Shown: positions 6,636 to 15,033, counted from the stretch's first letter. The stretch is DNA of 16,802 bases from an uncultured Bacteroidota bacterium (GCA_903856555.1 CAIOCC010000174.1:1-16802); one strand, 5' to 3'. A program made the numbers and translations. The notes: a model not told the origin generated them from the letters alone.

Positions 6636-8004
6636 TCTTGAGGACTTGTTTGCTGCTTTGTTCTTCCTGAAACAAGCGATAATCTACTTGATTGTCCTTG
6701 GTTTTGCGAATCAAAACATGCCGGGGGGTGGGAATGAGGCAGTGGTGGATGCCGCCGGTGCCGCTCAGCGTTTCTTGGTAAGCCCCGGTATGAAAAAAGG
6801 CCAGGTATTGGGCTTTGCGGGTTTTGGGCATCCAGGTGGAGGCGTTGTTGGGCTCCGTTTTGTAGTAATCCAAGCTATCGCAGGTAATCCCGCCAATATT
6901 GACCTTTTCGTATTCGGCATCCCAATTGTTGAGGGGAAGCATGATAAAATTCTGGTTCATCGCCCAAACATCGGGTAGCATGGTAATCAAGCTGCCGTCC
7001 ACCATGAGCCATTTTTCGCGATCGTTCTGCTGTTTGCGCCCCAAAACCTTGAAAATGATCCCCGTGGCCTCGGCGACGGTATAAGAACCAAATTCGGTCA
7101 CCAAGTCCGGTTCGGGCACCCCGTTTTCATGGCAAATGGTTTTGATCCGCCCTACAATTTCGCCCACCATGTAGGTGTAGTCGTAATTGAATTCCAAGGA
7201 ATTCTTGAAGGGCAAACCGCCGCCAATGTCCAGCATGTGCAGGTCCGGACAGACCTTGCGCAATTTGGCGTAGGTCAGGACCAATTTTTCGAGTTCGTTC
7301 CAGAAGTGAGGGGTGTCGTTGAAACCGGAGGAAACAAAAAAATGCAAAAGCTTGAGCTTGAACCGGCCGTCCTCTTTGATTTTGTGCTGGTAAAAATCCA
7401 CAATCTCATCGGCCCGTATGCCCAGCCGGCTGGTGTAAAAGGGGAAATCGGGCTTTTCTTCGGCCGATAAGCGGATTCCCAACTGCATTTCGGATTCAAC
7501 CTCGTTGTCGTAGTAATTGAATTCTTCTTTGTTGTCGAGGACGGGGATGATATTCCGAAAACCATCGTGCAATAGATCCACGATGTTTTCCTTGTAGAGT
7601 TCCTTTTTGAAACCGTTGCAAACGATCATGATATCCTTTTGGATCAATCCTTTGCGTTCCAGCGCTTCAATAATAGGTATATCAAAGGCCGAGGAGGTCT
7701 CCAGGTGGATATCGTTGGCCAGAGCCTCTTCGAGGATGTGTCGAAAATGCGAGGATTTGGTGCAGTAGCAATACGTGTAGGTTCCTTTGTATTGATGCTC
7801 CTTCATGGCCTGACCAAAGAGCCGTTTGGCCTCCTGGATTTTTTGAGAAATCACGGGGAGGTAGGTGAAACGCAAGGGGGTGCCGAAGGTTTCGGCCAGC
7901 TCCATGAGGTTGATATCGCGGAAGTACAATTCGTCGTCCAGCAATTTCCAACCGTCCTGGGGGAAACCCACACTGAGGTCCAAAAATTCTGCGTAGCTTT
8001 GCAA
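6622..8004 (-). CDS. speA: Arginine decarboxylase, PLP fold type III
   Basis: This 460-residue cytoplasmic enzyme turns arginine into agmatine plus CO2, the first step from arginine to polyamines. It belongs to the alanine racemase-like/DapDC family. The PLP lysine is Lys83 in YCTKSSH. LDIGGGLPF binds the cofactor phosphate, FGSYTVAEAT is the later active-site strand, and GGITCDSLDYY gives the Cys-Asp pair supplied to the partner subunit. The overall wording (FTYLPVISQKI, FHTGAYQETLSG) fits the Bacteroidota form annotated as arginine decarboxylase, although assay-level proof of substrate cannot be read here. The start is a TTG: an in-frame stop lies 12 codons upstream with no ATG between, and the next ATG (residue 34) would cut conserved sequence. 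A -7 box at 8033-8040 fits this start. It is divergent from arginase. Confidence 0.92.
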   Translation of the reverse strand: MQSYAEFLDLSVGFPQDGWKLLDDELYFRDINLMELAETFGTPLRFTYLPVISQKIQEAKRLFGQAMKEHQYKGTYTYCYCTKSSHFRHILEEALANDIHLETSSAFDIPIIEALERKGLIQKDIMIVCNGFKKELYKENIVDLLHDGFRNIIPVLDNKEEFNYYDNEVESEMQLGIRLSAEEKPDFPFYTSRLGIRADEIVDFYQHKIKEDGRFKLKLLHFFVSSGFNDTPHFWNELEKLVLTYAKLRKVCPDLHMLDIGGGLPFKNSLEFNYDYTYMVGEIVGRIKTICHENGVPEPDLVTEFGSYTVAEATGIIFKVLGRKQQNDREKWLMVDGSLITMLPDVWAMNQNFIMLPLNNWDAEYEKVNIGGITCDSLDYYKTEPNNASTWMPKTRKAQYLAFFHTGAYQETLSGTGGIHHCLIPTPRHVLIRKTKDNQVDYRLFQEEQSSKQVLKILGY

Positions 8005-8032
8005 GTGGAGGCGTTTTGGGGATGAAGGGGCG

Positions 8033-8040
8033 CAAATTTA
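8033..8040 (-). promoter_or_regulatory. -7 box of speA
   Basis: TAAATTTG on the minus strand matches TAnnTTTG fully and would start a transcript near 8026, about 22 bases before the TTG start codon. No TTG is found at the -33 distance, so the promoter may be weak or helped by a regulator. The remaining gap to the arginase ATG (8041-8112) is pyrimidine-rich and shows no clear plus-strand promoter. Confidence 0.5.
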
Positions 8041-8112
8041 AAGATTTCTGACCCCCCTACACCCCCTTCATTCCGATTTAACCTCAACCTTATCCCAACC
8101 CCTGCCTAACGG

Positions 8113-9090
8113 ATGCAATCCCGCTTGCACCTCATTGAAGTGAAATCGGAACTGGGAGCAGGGACCCGGGGAGCCAGCCTGGGCGTGGATGCGGTCAAAA
8201 TAGCCGCCCACGATTTTGCAAGCCGGTTTTTTCACAAAATACCGAGGACCGAGGTCCCTCACCGCAACGATTTACTCTACGGCCCGGAAGGGTCTCCCTT
8301 TGCCCGGTACCTCAAGGGGGTGGGGGAGGTGATGGAGAATGTGAGGGATGCGGTGCAGGGGTGCATGGAGGAAGGCGCCTACCCTTTGGTATTGGCGGGG
8401 GATCACAGCACTGCGGCCGGTACCTTGGCGGGGATCCGCAAGGCGCGGCCAGGGCAACGGCTCGGCGTGATCTGGATCGATGCCCATGCCGACCTTCATT
8501 CCCCGTGGACCACGCCATCGGGTAATTTGCACGGGATGCCCCTGGCTCTGGCATTGGGCGAAGACAACAGAGCGAGCGCGGTGCGGGAGCCCGAACCAGC
8601 CACGGTCAAACGCTGGCATGCCTTGCAACAAATGGCCGGGTCAGCACCCATGTTGCGTTACCAGGACTTGGTTTACATTGCCTTGAGGGATTTGGAGACC
8701 GAAGAAGCCTCCTTGATCCGTGAAAACAAGGTCAAAGTCTTTACCGTAGCCGAATTACGCCGCAAGGGCGTGGAGCGTGTTGCGTTGGACGCCTTAAATG
8801 CCCTCGCCGCCTGCGATATCATCTATATTTCATTCGATGTTGATAGCCTGGACTCCAAACTGAGCCAGGGAACGGGTACGCCGGTCGCCGGGGGTATCAA
8901 CGAACGCGAAGCAGGTAAACTCCTTCAGAATCTGGTTCGCAACCCCAAAGTTTGTTGCTTTGAAATGGTGGAAATCAATCCAACCTTGGACAAGGAAAAC
9001 CTGATGGCCGAAATGGCTTTTGAGATTTTGGTCAAAGTGGCCAATGCGATTGATCAGCAAGTTCCCTCCGGCAGGGAGGAAGATGTTTAA
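8113..9090 (+). CDS. Arginase (ureohydrolase family)
   Basis: This 325-residue enzyme is predicted to hydrolyse arginine to ornithine and urea in the cytoplasm. All six ligands of the two-manganese centre are visible: His98 in AGDHS, Asp123, His125 and Asp127 in WIDAHAD, and Asp242 and Asp244 in SFDVDSLDS. Glu287 in EMVEINP matches the guanidinium-binding glutamate. The SGNLHGMP block (136-143) is the alpha-amino-acid-binding loop of arginases and is not expected in agmatinases, so arginase is preferred. One oddity is His129 where animal arginases have the carboxylate-binding Asn of DINTP. Agmatinase, which would act on the product of the divergent speA, remains a lesser alternative. The argS start lies nine bases past its stop, so the two are likely co-transcribed. 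Confidence 0.88.
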   Translation: MQSRLHLIEVKSELGAGTRGASLGVDAVKIAAHDFASRFFHKIPRTEVPHRNDLLYGPEGSPFARYLKGVGEVMENVRDAVQGCMEEGAYPLVLAGDHSTAAGTLAGIRKARPGQRLGVIWIDAHADLHSPWTTPSGNLHGMPLALALGEDNRASAVREPEPATVKRWHALQQMAGSAPMLRYQDLVYIALRDLETEEASLIRENKVKVFTVAELRRKGVERVALDALNALAACDIIYISFDVDSLDSKLSQGTGTPVAGGINEREAGKLLQNLVRNPKVCCFEMVEINPTLDKENLMAEMAFEILVKVANAIDQQVPSGREEDV

Positions 9091-9099
9091 TTTGCGGTC

Positions 9100-10926
9100 A
9101 TGATGGAATGGAATTCTCTACTGACCCAGCGTCTGGAGCAACCGCTGTTGGCCTGGTTTGCCGAACAGGCGGAATGGGCAAACGCGCAGCCTCGTCCGGT
9201 TTGGCAAGAAACGCGTCCCGAATTTGAAGGTGAAATCACCCTGGTCCTTTTCGGTCCCGCTAAACAAGCCGGGTTGTCCCCTGCGGTTTTGGCGGAACGA
9301 TTGAATCAATTTTGGCCCACCCTTCGGATGGAGGACGGATCGCCCCTCCTCAGCCAGGCCCATGCGGTCGGGGGTTTTCTCAATCTCTCGTTGAGCCAGG
9401 CGTATTGGCGCTGGCGTTGGTCCCAGGGTTATTCGCTGAACCACCAGGGTGGGGATGTCGAATTCCATCCCGAGACCATTGTTTTGGAATACAGTTCCCC
9501 CAATACCAACAAGCCCCTTCATTTGGGGCATGTTCGTAACAATTTGTTGGGGGATTCGATGTATCGTATTCTGTCCTCCTTGGGCCACCGAGTGATTCGT
9601 GTACAGGTGATTAACGACCGAGGAATCCATATCTGCAAAAGCATGTTGGCTTGGCAGAAATTCGGTCAAGGCCAGGATCCGCGCTCGGCCGGTGTCAAAG
9701 GAGATCACTGGGTAGGGCATTTTTATGTGGAATTCGAACGGGCCTACCAGGACCAGATTCAGGAGCTTGTAGGCCAAGGCCGCAGCCGGGAGGAGGCCGA
9801 GAACCAAGCCCCTATTCTGGTTGAGGCCCGGCAAATGCTTCAGCTTTGGGAGCAGAGCGATCCAGCGGTCGTTGAACTCTGGAAGAAAATGAATGCCTGG
9901 GTTTACGAAGGCTTTGAGGTTACCTACCAACGGTTGGGCATTGGCTTTGACCGGAATTATTTCGAATCCGAAACCTATTTGCTTGGCAAAAGTCTGGTAG
10001 AAAGGGGTTTGCAACAAGGTCTGTTCAGAAGGGATGAATCCGGAGCTGTTTGGGTGGATTTGCAAGACCGGGGATTGGATTCCAAAATTTTGTTACGAAG
10101 CGACGGGACTTCCGTCTACATCACCCAGGATTTGGGGACCGCCGAACAACGCCAGCACGATTGGGGTTTTGATCGGATGATTTATACCGTGGCCAACGAA
10201 CAGGATTATCATTTCAAAGTTTTGTTTGCGATCCTTGATAAGCTTGGTTTTCCTTGGGCCGCCCGTTGTTATCACCTTTCGTACGGCATGGTGGACCTAC
10301 CCCAGGGAAGAATGAAATCCCGGGAGGGAACGGTGGTCGATGCGGATGATTTGATGGACGAGGTTCAGACCCTGGCCGCAGCCAAATTGGCCGAATCCGA
10401 TAAACTGACCCACCTGTCCGACGACCAGAAATCAACCTTGGCCCTGCAAATTGGGTTGGCCGCCCTCAAATTCTATTTGCTCAAGGTGGATCCGACCAAG
10501 CGGATGGTTTACAATCCGGTGGAAGCCTTGGATCTGCAGGGCCATACCGGTCCCTTTGTTCAATACGCCCATGCCCGTTTGTCTTCCGTTTTGGCCAAGG
10601 CAAGTTCAGAGAATGCCCATAAGGCGACCAATCCGTTGACCCCCGCCTATGAAAACTGGCATGCCACCGAGCGTCTCCTTTTGCGTCAATTTTCACAATG
10701 GAAACCAACCGTCGAGGCAGCCGCCAAAGAGAACAATCCGTCTCATGTGGCGGACTTTGCCTATGGATTGGCGACGGCCTTCAATCGGTTCTACCACGAA
10801 TGCCCCGTTTTGCAGGAACCTGACCCGGAAGCTAGGGACTTTCGCTTGGCCTTGTGCCGTCAAGCCTGCACCCTGCTCAAAGAATCCTTGGGGCTGCTAG
10901 GAATCGCCGCCCCCGAACGTATGTAA
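9100..10926 (+). CDS. argS: Arginine--tRNA ligase
   Basis: The 608-residue class I synthetase charges tRNA-Arg. The N-terminal additional domain occupies about 1-120. The catalytic Rossmann fold opens with EYSSPNTNKPLHLGHVRNN, where HLGH (141-144) is the HIGH signature. The KMSKS loop is the altered MKSREGT form from residue 405, normal for ArgRS. The C-terminal DALR anticodon-binding domain starts near VQYAHARLSSVLAKA at about 485. The length fits the family. Two ATG codons in a row (9100 and 9103) make the exact start uncertain by one residue. It follows arginase by nine bases, an unusual pairing for a housekeeping gene that suggests shared expression of two arginine users. Confidence 0.96.
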   Translation: MMEWNSLLTQRLEQPLLAWFAEQAEWANAQPRPVWQETRPEFEGEITLVLFGPAKQAGLSPAVLAERLNQFWPTLRMEDGSPLLSQAHAVGGFLNLSLSQAYWRWRWSQGYSLNHQGGDVEFHPETIVLEYSSPNTNKPLHLGHVRNNLLGDSMYRILSSLGHRVIRVQVINDRGIHICKSMLAWQKFGQGQDPRSAGVKGDHWVGHFYVEFERAYQDQIQELVGQGRSREEAENQAPILVEARQMLQLWEQSDPAVVELWKKMNAWVYEGFEVTYQRLGIGFDRNYFESETYLLGKSLVERGLQQGLFRRDESGAVWVDLQDRGLDSKILLRSDGTSVYITQDLGTAEQRQHDWGFDRMIYTVANEQDYHFKVLFAILDKLGFPWAARCYHLSYGMVDLPQGRMKSREGTVVDADDLMDEVQTLAAAKLAESDKLTHLSDDQKSTLALQIGLAALKFYLLKVDPTKRMVYNPVEALDLQGHTGPFVQYAHARLSSVLAKASSENAHKATNPLTPAYENWHATERLLLRQFSQWKPTVEAAAKENNPSHVADFAYGLATAFNRFYHECPVLQEPDPEARDFRLALCRQACTLLKESLGLLGIAAPERM

Positions 10927-10973
10927 TGGAAATTGTAGCGGTTTATTTATTGTTATTTTCTTAAATTTTTGGT

Positions 10974-11957
10974 ATGAATGACCTAATGTTTTTGTTGTTT
11001 TTGGCTGGCGGTTTGGCCCTGGCTTTTTTTACCCTTCTGTATTTTGTTCCGGTTAACTTGTGGATTACAGCTGTTTTTTCCGGAGTCAAAATCGGGATTA
11101 TGGATTTGGTGCTCATGCGTATACGTAAGGTTCCGCCCGCCATTGTGGTCAACGCCATGATCACATCCACCAAGGCGGGTCTTCATGTGACGGCCAACGA
11201 AATCGAAACACATTACTTGGCGGGAGGTCACGTGAACAATGTTATAAGAGCCCTTATTTCGGCCGAAAAAGCCAATATCCCTTTGGACTTTAAAGCAGCC
11301 ACCGCCATTGACTTGGCTGGTAGGGATGTTTTTGAAGCGGTTCAAATGTCGGTTAACCCCAAGGTCATTGACACCCCCCCCGTGACAGCGGTTGCCAAAG
11401 ACGGGATTCAGCTTATCGCCCGGGCAAGGGTGACCGTACGGGCTAGCATCAAGCAATTGGTAGGGGGTGCTGGTGAAGAAACGGTCCTCGCTCGGGTTGG
11501 AGAGGGGGTTGTTTCCTCCATTGGTTCCGCAGCCAATCACAAGGAAGTTCTGGAGAATCCGGATCAAATTTCCAAGGTGGTGCTGAACAAAGGACTGGAC
11601 GCCGGTACCGCCTTTGAAATTTTGTCCATTGACATTGCCGATGTGGATGTGGGCAAAAACATCGGTGCTGGTTTGCAGACCGATCAGGCCGAAGCTGACA
11701 AGAAAATCGCGCAGGCCCGTGCCGAAGAAAAGCGTGCCATGGCCGTTGCTCTTGAACAAGAGTTCAAGGCCAAGACCCAGGAAGCCCGCGCCAAAGTCAT
11801 CGAATCCGAAGCCCAAATTCCTTTGGCCATCGCCGATGCGTTCCGGAACGGACAATTGGGGGTGATGGACTATTACCGAATGCAGAACATCAAAGCGGAT
11901 ACCGACATGCGGGAATCCATTGCCAAGCCCGGTGGTGGTTCGGATCAAAAACCATAA
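10974..11957 (+). CDS. floA: Flotillin-like protein FloA
   Basis: The 327-residue SPFH-domain protein scaffolds ordered membrane patches. A hydrophobic segment at about 5-29 works as a hairpin or membrane insert and is followed by VPVNLWITAVFSGVKI, the typical FloA opening. The SPFH core spans about 40-220 with NPKVIDTPPVTAVAKDGIQL and ARVTVRASIKQLVGG as hallmark strands. An Ala/Glu/Lys-rich coiled region (about 225-290) drives oligomer formation. The length and wording fit the FloA/YqfA family closely. The NfeD-type partner often found beside it is not in this window. The short gap after argS (10927-10973) is A/T-rich but holds only a poor -7 match. The 3' end overlaps the convergent protease gene by 13 bases. 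Confidence 0.95.
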   Translation: MNDLMFLLFLAGGLALAFFTLLYFVPVNLWITAVFSGVKIGIMDLVLMRIRKVPPAIVVNAMITSTKAGLHVTANEIETHYLAGGHVNNVIRALISAEKANIPLDFKAATAIDLAGRDVFEAVQMSVNPKVIDTPPVTAVAKDGIQLIARARVTVRASIKQLVGGAGEETVLARVGEGVVSSIGSAANHKEVLENPDQISKVVLNKGLDAGTAFEILSIDIADVDVGKNIGAGLQTDQAEADKKIAQARAEEKRAMAVALEQEFKAKTQEARAKVIESEAQIPLAIADAFRNGQLGVMDYYRMQNIKADTDMRESIAKPGGGSDQKP

Positions 11958-13408
11958 AACGAATAGACCGCCCGCCCACCGTTTTGGTCAAAACCCTCGA
12001 TCACGGTTTGGCCTCGGACTTTGGACAAAGCATCAATCACCTCCAGCGGTGTCTTCACAGGAGTTTTGTTGATATGTGTGATCACAAATCCTTCGCGTAG
12101 ACCCATGCGGCTGAGGGTCCCCGCCTGAACGGAAGCAATCCGTACCCCGTGGTTGGTCTTGAGTCGGTCCAATTCGTATTGAGTCAGGGGCTCCAATTCG
12201 CAACCCAGGTCGGATGAACGAACGCTGGAATTTTTTTGGATTTCGGTATCCCCGTTCAGGTTGGTGAGTCGGATTTTTTTGGTGAGGGTTTTTCCTTTTC
12301 TTTCCAAGGTGATTTCAACCGATTCCCCCGGACGGTGGTAACTCAACTGTTCATCAAAATCGGCTTTGGTTGGCAATGGAACCTTATCGAGACCAATCAA
12401 TACATCTCCGGCCTGAATTCCTGCATCGTGGGCTCCACCAATGGGGCTTACCGATGTCACAAAAACACCGTTCATATGCTCTAATTCGGCTTCTTTTCTC
12501 AATTTTTCATCAAGATCCACCACGTCAATTCCCATAAAGGCCCGCTGGACTTTGCCGAATTCTCTCAAGTCCGCAACCACTTTGCGAACAATATTTGAAG
12601 GAATGGCAAAGCCATAGCCGTTGTAGGATCCGGTCTTGGACAAAATAGCGGTGTTGATTCCTACCAGCAGACCTGCCGTATTGATCAGCGCGCCCCCTGA
12701 ATTTCCTGGATTGATGGCCGCATCGGTTTGGATAAAAGCTTCGATCGGGAACATATTGTTCAAGAGGTTCAAATGGCGCCCCTTGGCCGAAACGATACCG
12801 GCGGTTACGGTGGATGTTAAATTAAAAGGATTTCCTACAGCGAGGACCCATTCACCGACTCGCAGATCCGTTGAATTCGCGAAGGCCAAAAATGGGAGAG
12901 CGTTTCCCTGTATTTTGAGAAGGGCGAGGTCTGACCCCGGGTCTTGCCCCACCAACTCGGCGGTATAGGTTTGTTTGTTCGCCAGGACCACCTCGATTTT
13001 TTGGGCTTGGTGGACCACATGGTGGTTGGTAACGAGGTAACCGTCTGCTGAGATGAGGACCCCTGATCCCGAGTTGAGAACCGTTTGGGGGTTTTGCTGG
13101 AAGAAGTCCCCAAAAAACCAATCGTTAAAACTGCGCATGTTCTGGGTGGAGGTGGTTTTGATATAGACCACGGCCGGGGTGCTTTGCTCGCAGGCATGGA
13201 CGAAATCCGGTAAACCGGCCAAAGAGGCTGTCGTCAACCTGGCGGATTGGCCGCTAGGGAGAGGCCAGGTGGCCGAAAAGGTGTTTCGCTCGGACTGCCA
13301 CAAGGCATAGCGAGCCCCGGACCAGGCCATCAATGCGCAGAGACCCAGTAGCAGGGTCGGAAAGAGAATCCTCTTGGGTGCAGTACGAAAGTTGGGTTCC
13401 GTTTTCAT
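11945..13408 (-). CDS. HtrA/DegP-like serine protease, S1C family
   Basis: The product has 487 residues from the ATG at 13406-13408. I reject a TTG seven codons upstream because a -7 box lies over and just before it. A signal anchor is seen at about 13-30, so the enzyme should act in the periplasm, tethered or free, on misfolded envelope proteins. The trypsin-like domain has the full triad: His130 in VTNHHVV, Asp160 in GSDLALLKI, Ser237 in NPGNSGGAL. The first PDZ domain (about 290-385) holds GGAHDAGIQAGDVLIGL. A second, less typical one (about 405-487) holds AGTLSRMGLREGFVI. It is divergent from hutI and converges on floA with a 13-base overlap. Which member of the HtrA group (DegP, DegQ, DegS) it equals cannot be said. 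Confidence 0.93.
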   Translation of the reverse strand: MKTEPNFRTAPKRILFPTLLLGLCALMAWSGARYALWQSERNTFSATWPLPSGQSARLTTASLAGLPDFVHACEQSTPAVVYIKTTSTQNMRSFNDWFFGDFFQQNPQTVLNSGSGVLISADGYLVTNHHVVHQAQKIEVVLANKQTYTAELVGQDPGSDLALLKIQGNALPFLAFANSTDLRVGEWVLAVGNPFNLTSTVTAGIVSAKGRHLNLLNNMFPIEAFIQTDAAINPGNSGGALINTAGLLVGINTAILSKTGSYNGYGFAIPSNIVRKVVADLREFGKVQRAFMGIDVVDLDEKLRKEAELEHMNGVFVTSVSPIGGAHDAGIQAGDVLIGLDKVPLPTKADFDEQLSYHRPGESVEITLERKGKTLTKKIRLTNLNGDTEIQKNSSVRSSDLGCELEPLTQYELDRLKTNHGVRIASVQAGTLSRMGLREGFVITHINKTPVKTPLEVIDALSKVRGQTVIEGFDQNGGRAVYSFYGF

Positions 13409-13426
13409 TTCCAAAAATTTGAAAAA

Positions 13427-13434
13427 CAAAATTA
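13427..13434 (-). promoter_or_regulatory. -7 box of the HtrA-like protease gene
   Basis: TAATTTTG on the minus strand is a full match to TAnnTTTG. The start of transcription would fall near 13421, leaving a leader of about 13 bases before the ATG at 13408. No TTG occurs at the -33 distance, which would fit an alternative sigma factor or a weak promoter. Confidence 0.45.
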
Positions 13435-13508
13435 AATTATGAGGCTTGGACGAGCCGGTGAACAGCCTTTAGAAATCGAAAAATTGTGGTCAAAATTGTA
13501 ATTGGGCT

Positions 13509-13516
13509 TAATTTTC
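13509..13516 (+). promoter_or_regulatory. Possible -7 box of hutI
   Basis: TAATTTTC matches TAnnTTTG at seven of eight positions and lies 20 bases before the hutI ATG. A TTG lies 22 bases upstream of it. Together with the box on the other strand it would make the 13409-13535 gap a divergent promoter region. Confidence 0.3.
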
Positions 13517-13535
13517 CCCTGCAATCCCCTTCAAC

Positions 13536-14837
13536 ATGCAACCAAATCAATCCTGGCATTGGATCACATCGATCGGTTCCCTCTGGGGGCATGGTTTACC
13601 TGAACATCCATTGGATCAACCCCTCTCGGATGCTTGGCTTTTGGTAGGGGAGGGTCAAATTAAAGGCGTTGGTACTGGGGTCGAGGGGGCTCAACCGGTT
13701 CTTCTTTCGGCGGTTCCTGAACTCGACGCCCGGTGGGCCGATTGGCGGCAGGCCATGGTAGATCATCAAGTCCAGCAAACCGACCTGAACGGGCGGTCGG
13801 TGATGCCTTCGTTTTGTGATCCGCATACGCACCTTGTTTGGGCCGGCGATCGTTCTTCTGAATTGGTCGCCCGCTTGGGCGGTTCAACCTATGCGCAGAT
13901 TGCCGAGGCAGGGGGGGGGATCCTATCCACCGTATCCAAGGTTCGATCCCTGCCCGAGGAGGCCTTGTTAGAACAGAGCGAAGGCCGTTTGCTTCGCTTG
14001 ATGAAGCAAGGTGTCGCCTGCCTTGAAATCAAAAGCGGTTATGGTTTGTCCCTGGAAGCAGAGGCCAAATGCCTTCGAGTTGCTCGGCAATTATCCCAGC
14101 GCAACGGGGTAAGGGTGGTGACTACTTTTTTGGGGCTGCACGCCCTTCCGCCTGAATACCGACACCAAAAAAACGAATACGTCCACACCGTGGTCCAGGA
14201 TTGGTTGCCCAGGCTTTACGACCAGGGCCTGGTGGATGCGGTGGATATTTTCTGCGAGCAAGGCTACTTTGGGGTGGATGATTTGGAGGCCTTGGCCTTG
14301 GCTGCCGATCGTCTAGGACTGCCTGTGAAGGCTCATGTCAATCAATTTCACTCCATAGGAGGGGTTGAAATGGCCTGTCGCTTGGGCTTGGCTAGCATGG
14401 ATCACCTCGAAACGATGGGTGACCAGGATTGGGCCTTTTTGGGACCCCGGGCACCGGTGGCTGTGGGATTGCCCTTGTGTTCCCTCTATTTGGACTTGCC
14501 CTATGCTCCGTTGGGTGCGATGCTTGCCAGAGGGCAAAGGGTCGCCCTGGGTTCGGATCTGAACCCTGGTTCTGCTCCTTCCGGAAATCCTTGGTTGAAT
14601 TGGTGTTTAGGGGTCTTGCGCTGTGGGCTCAGCCCCCTCCAGGGATTGGAGGCCATGACATCCCAAGCGGCCTACGCGATGGGCCTTGAGGCCCATTGCG
14701 GTCGTCTGCAGGCGGGTTTGGATGCTCATTTCTTGGTTTTACCCCCCTCTTGGAACCCTGCGATGGTGGTAGGGGGGATGGGTTCGGTCGCTGCAGAGGA
14801 AATTTGGTTTGCCGGTCACCGATTTTTTGCCTATTAG
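13536..14837 (+). CDS. hutI: Imidazolonepropionase
   Basis: The 433-residue cytoplasmic amidohydrolase opens the ring of imidazolone-5-propionate to give formiminoglutamate, the third step of histidine breakdown. Metal-binding DPHTH is at 95-99 and is followed by LVWAGDRSSE, which is specific for HutI. Further hallmarks are LEIKSGYGL (163-171), GLHALPPEY (200-208), the metal and substrate residues in KAHVNQFHSIGG (His267), MDHLE (His290) and the catalytic Asp341 in LGSDLNPGS. The length is slightly above the usual 400-420. The other hut genes (hutH, hutU, hutG) are not in the window, so the pathway is scattered in this genome or incomplete. It starts about 130 bases from the divergent protease start. 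Confidence 0.95.
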   Translation: MQPNQSWHWITSIGSLWGHGLPEHPLDQPLSDAWLLVGEGQIKGVGTGVEGAQPVLLSAVPELDARWADWRQAMVDHQVQQTDLNGRSVMPSFCDPHTHLVWAGDRSSELVARLGGSTYAQIAEAGGGILSTVSKVRSLPEEALLEQSEGRLLRLMKQGVACLEIKSGYGLSLEAEAKCLRVARQLSQRNGVRVVTTFLGLHALPPEYRHQKNEYVHTVVQDWLPRLYDQGLVDAVDIFCEQGYFGVDDLEALALAADRLGLPVKAHVNQFHSIGGVEMACRLGLASMDHLETMGDQDWAFLGPRAPVAVGLPLCSLYLDLPYAPLGAMLARGQRVALGSDLNPGSAPSGNPWLNWCLGVLRCGLSPLQGLEAMTSQAAYAMGLEAHCGRLQAGLDAHFLVLPPSWNPAMVVGGMGSVAAEEIWFAGHRFFAY

Positions 14838-14840
14838 GTC

Positions 14841-14851
14841 ATTTGTCTAGG
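14841..14851 (+). repeat. Direct repeat copy 1, ATTTGTCTAGG
   Basis: This 11-base sequence occurs just after the hutI stop and again, identically and in the same direction, exactly 110 bases further on (14951-14961). Both copies lie in the 196-base gap before the AraC-type regulator. The spacing is near ten and a half helical turns. They could be operator half-sites for the regulator, but chance cannot be ruled out. Confidence 0.35.
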
Positions 14852-14924
14852 GTTGTATGGGGATTTGTAGGGGTTAGACTCTTGTTTTTTACCGGTCTTT
14901 GATGTAAACACTCCCCGATTTTTG

Positions 14925-14942
14925 ACCATTGTATGGTTTTTT
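14925..14942 (+). terminator. Weak hairpin with T-run after hutI
   Basis: ACCAT-TGT-ATGGT can form a five-pair stem with a three-base loop and is followed by TTTTT. It could end the hutI transcript about 90 bases after the stop codon. The stem is short and A/T-rich, so the call is tentative. Confidence 0.3.
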
Positions 14943-14950
14943 GTCGTAGG

Positions 14951-14961
14951 ATTTGTCTAGG
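14951..14961 (+). repeat. Direct repeat copy 2, ATTTGTCTAGG
   Basis: This is the second identical copy of the 11-mer found at 14841-14851, placed 73 bases before the regulator ATG. A near -7 match (GAATTTTG, about 14993-15000) lies downstream of it, so the copy sits where an activator or repressor could act. The rest of the 14838-15033 gap is T/G-rich and shows no open frame of note. Confidence 0.35.
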
Positions 14962-15033
14962 TCCAAAAAGTCGAACGGCCCGATTTGAGATTGGAATTTT
15001 GTGGGGTGATCCTAAAAACCCACGTATAATCCT

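Noticed and set aside
9118..10065. Long antisense open frame (315 codons) opposite argS
   Set aside because: It lies wholly across a well-conserved argS and its product shows no domain-like sequence; it is a frame shadow.
10962..10969. TAAATTTT as a -7 box for floA
   Set aside because: It misses the final G, has no TTG at the right distance, and would start transcription at or past the floA ATG.
10983..11948. Long antisense open frame (321 codons) opposite floA
   Set aside because: The product is low in structure-like pattern and covers a clear FloA; treated as a frame shadow.
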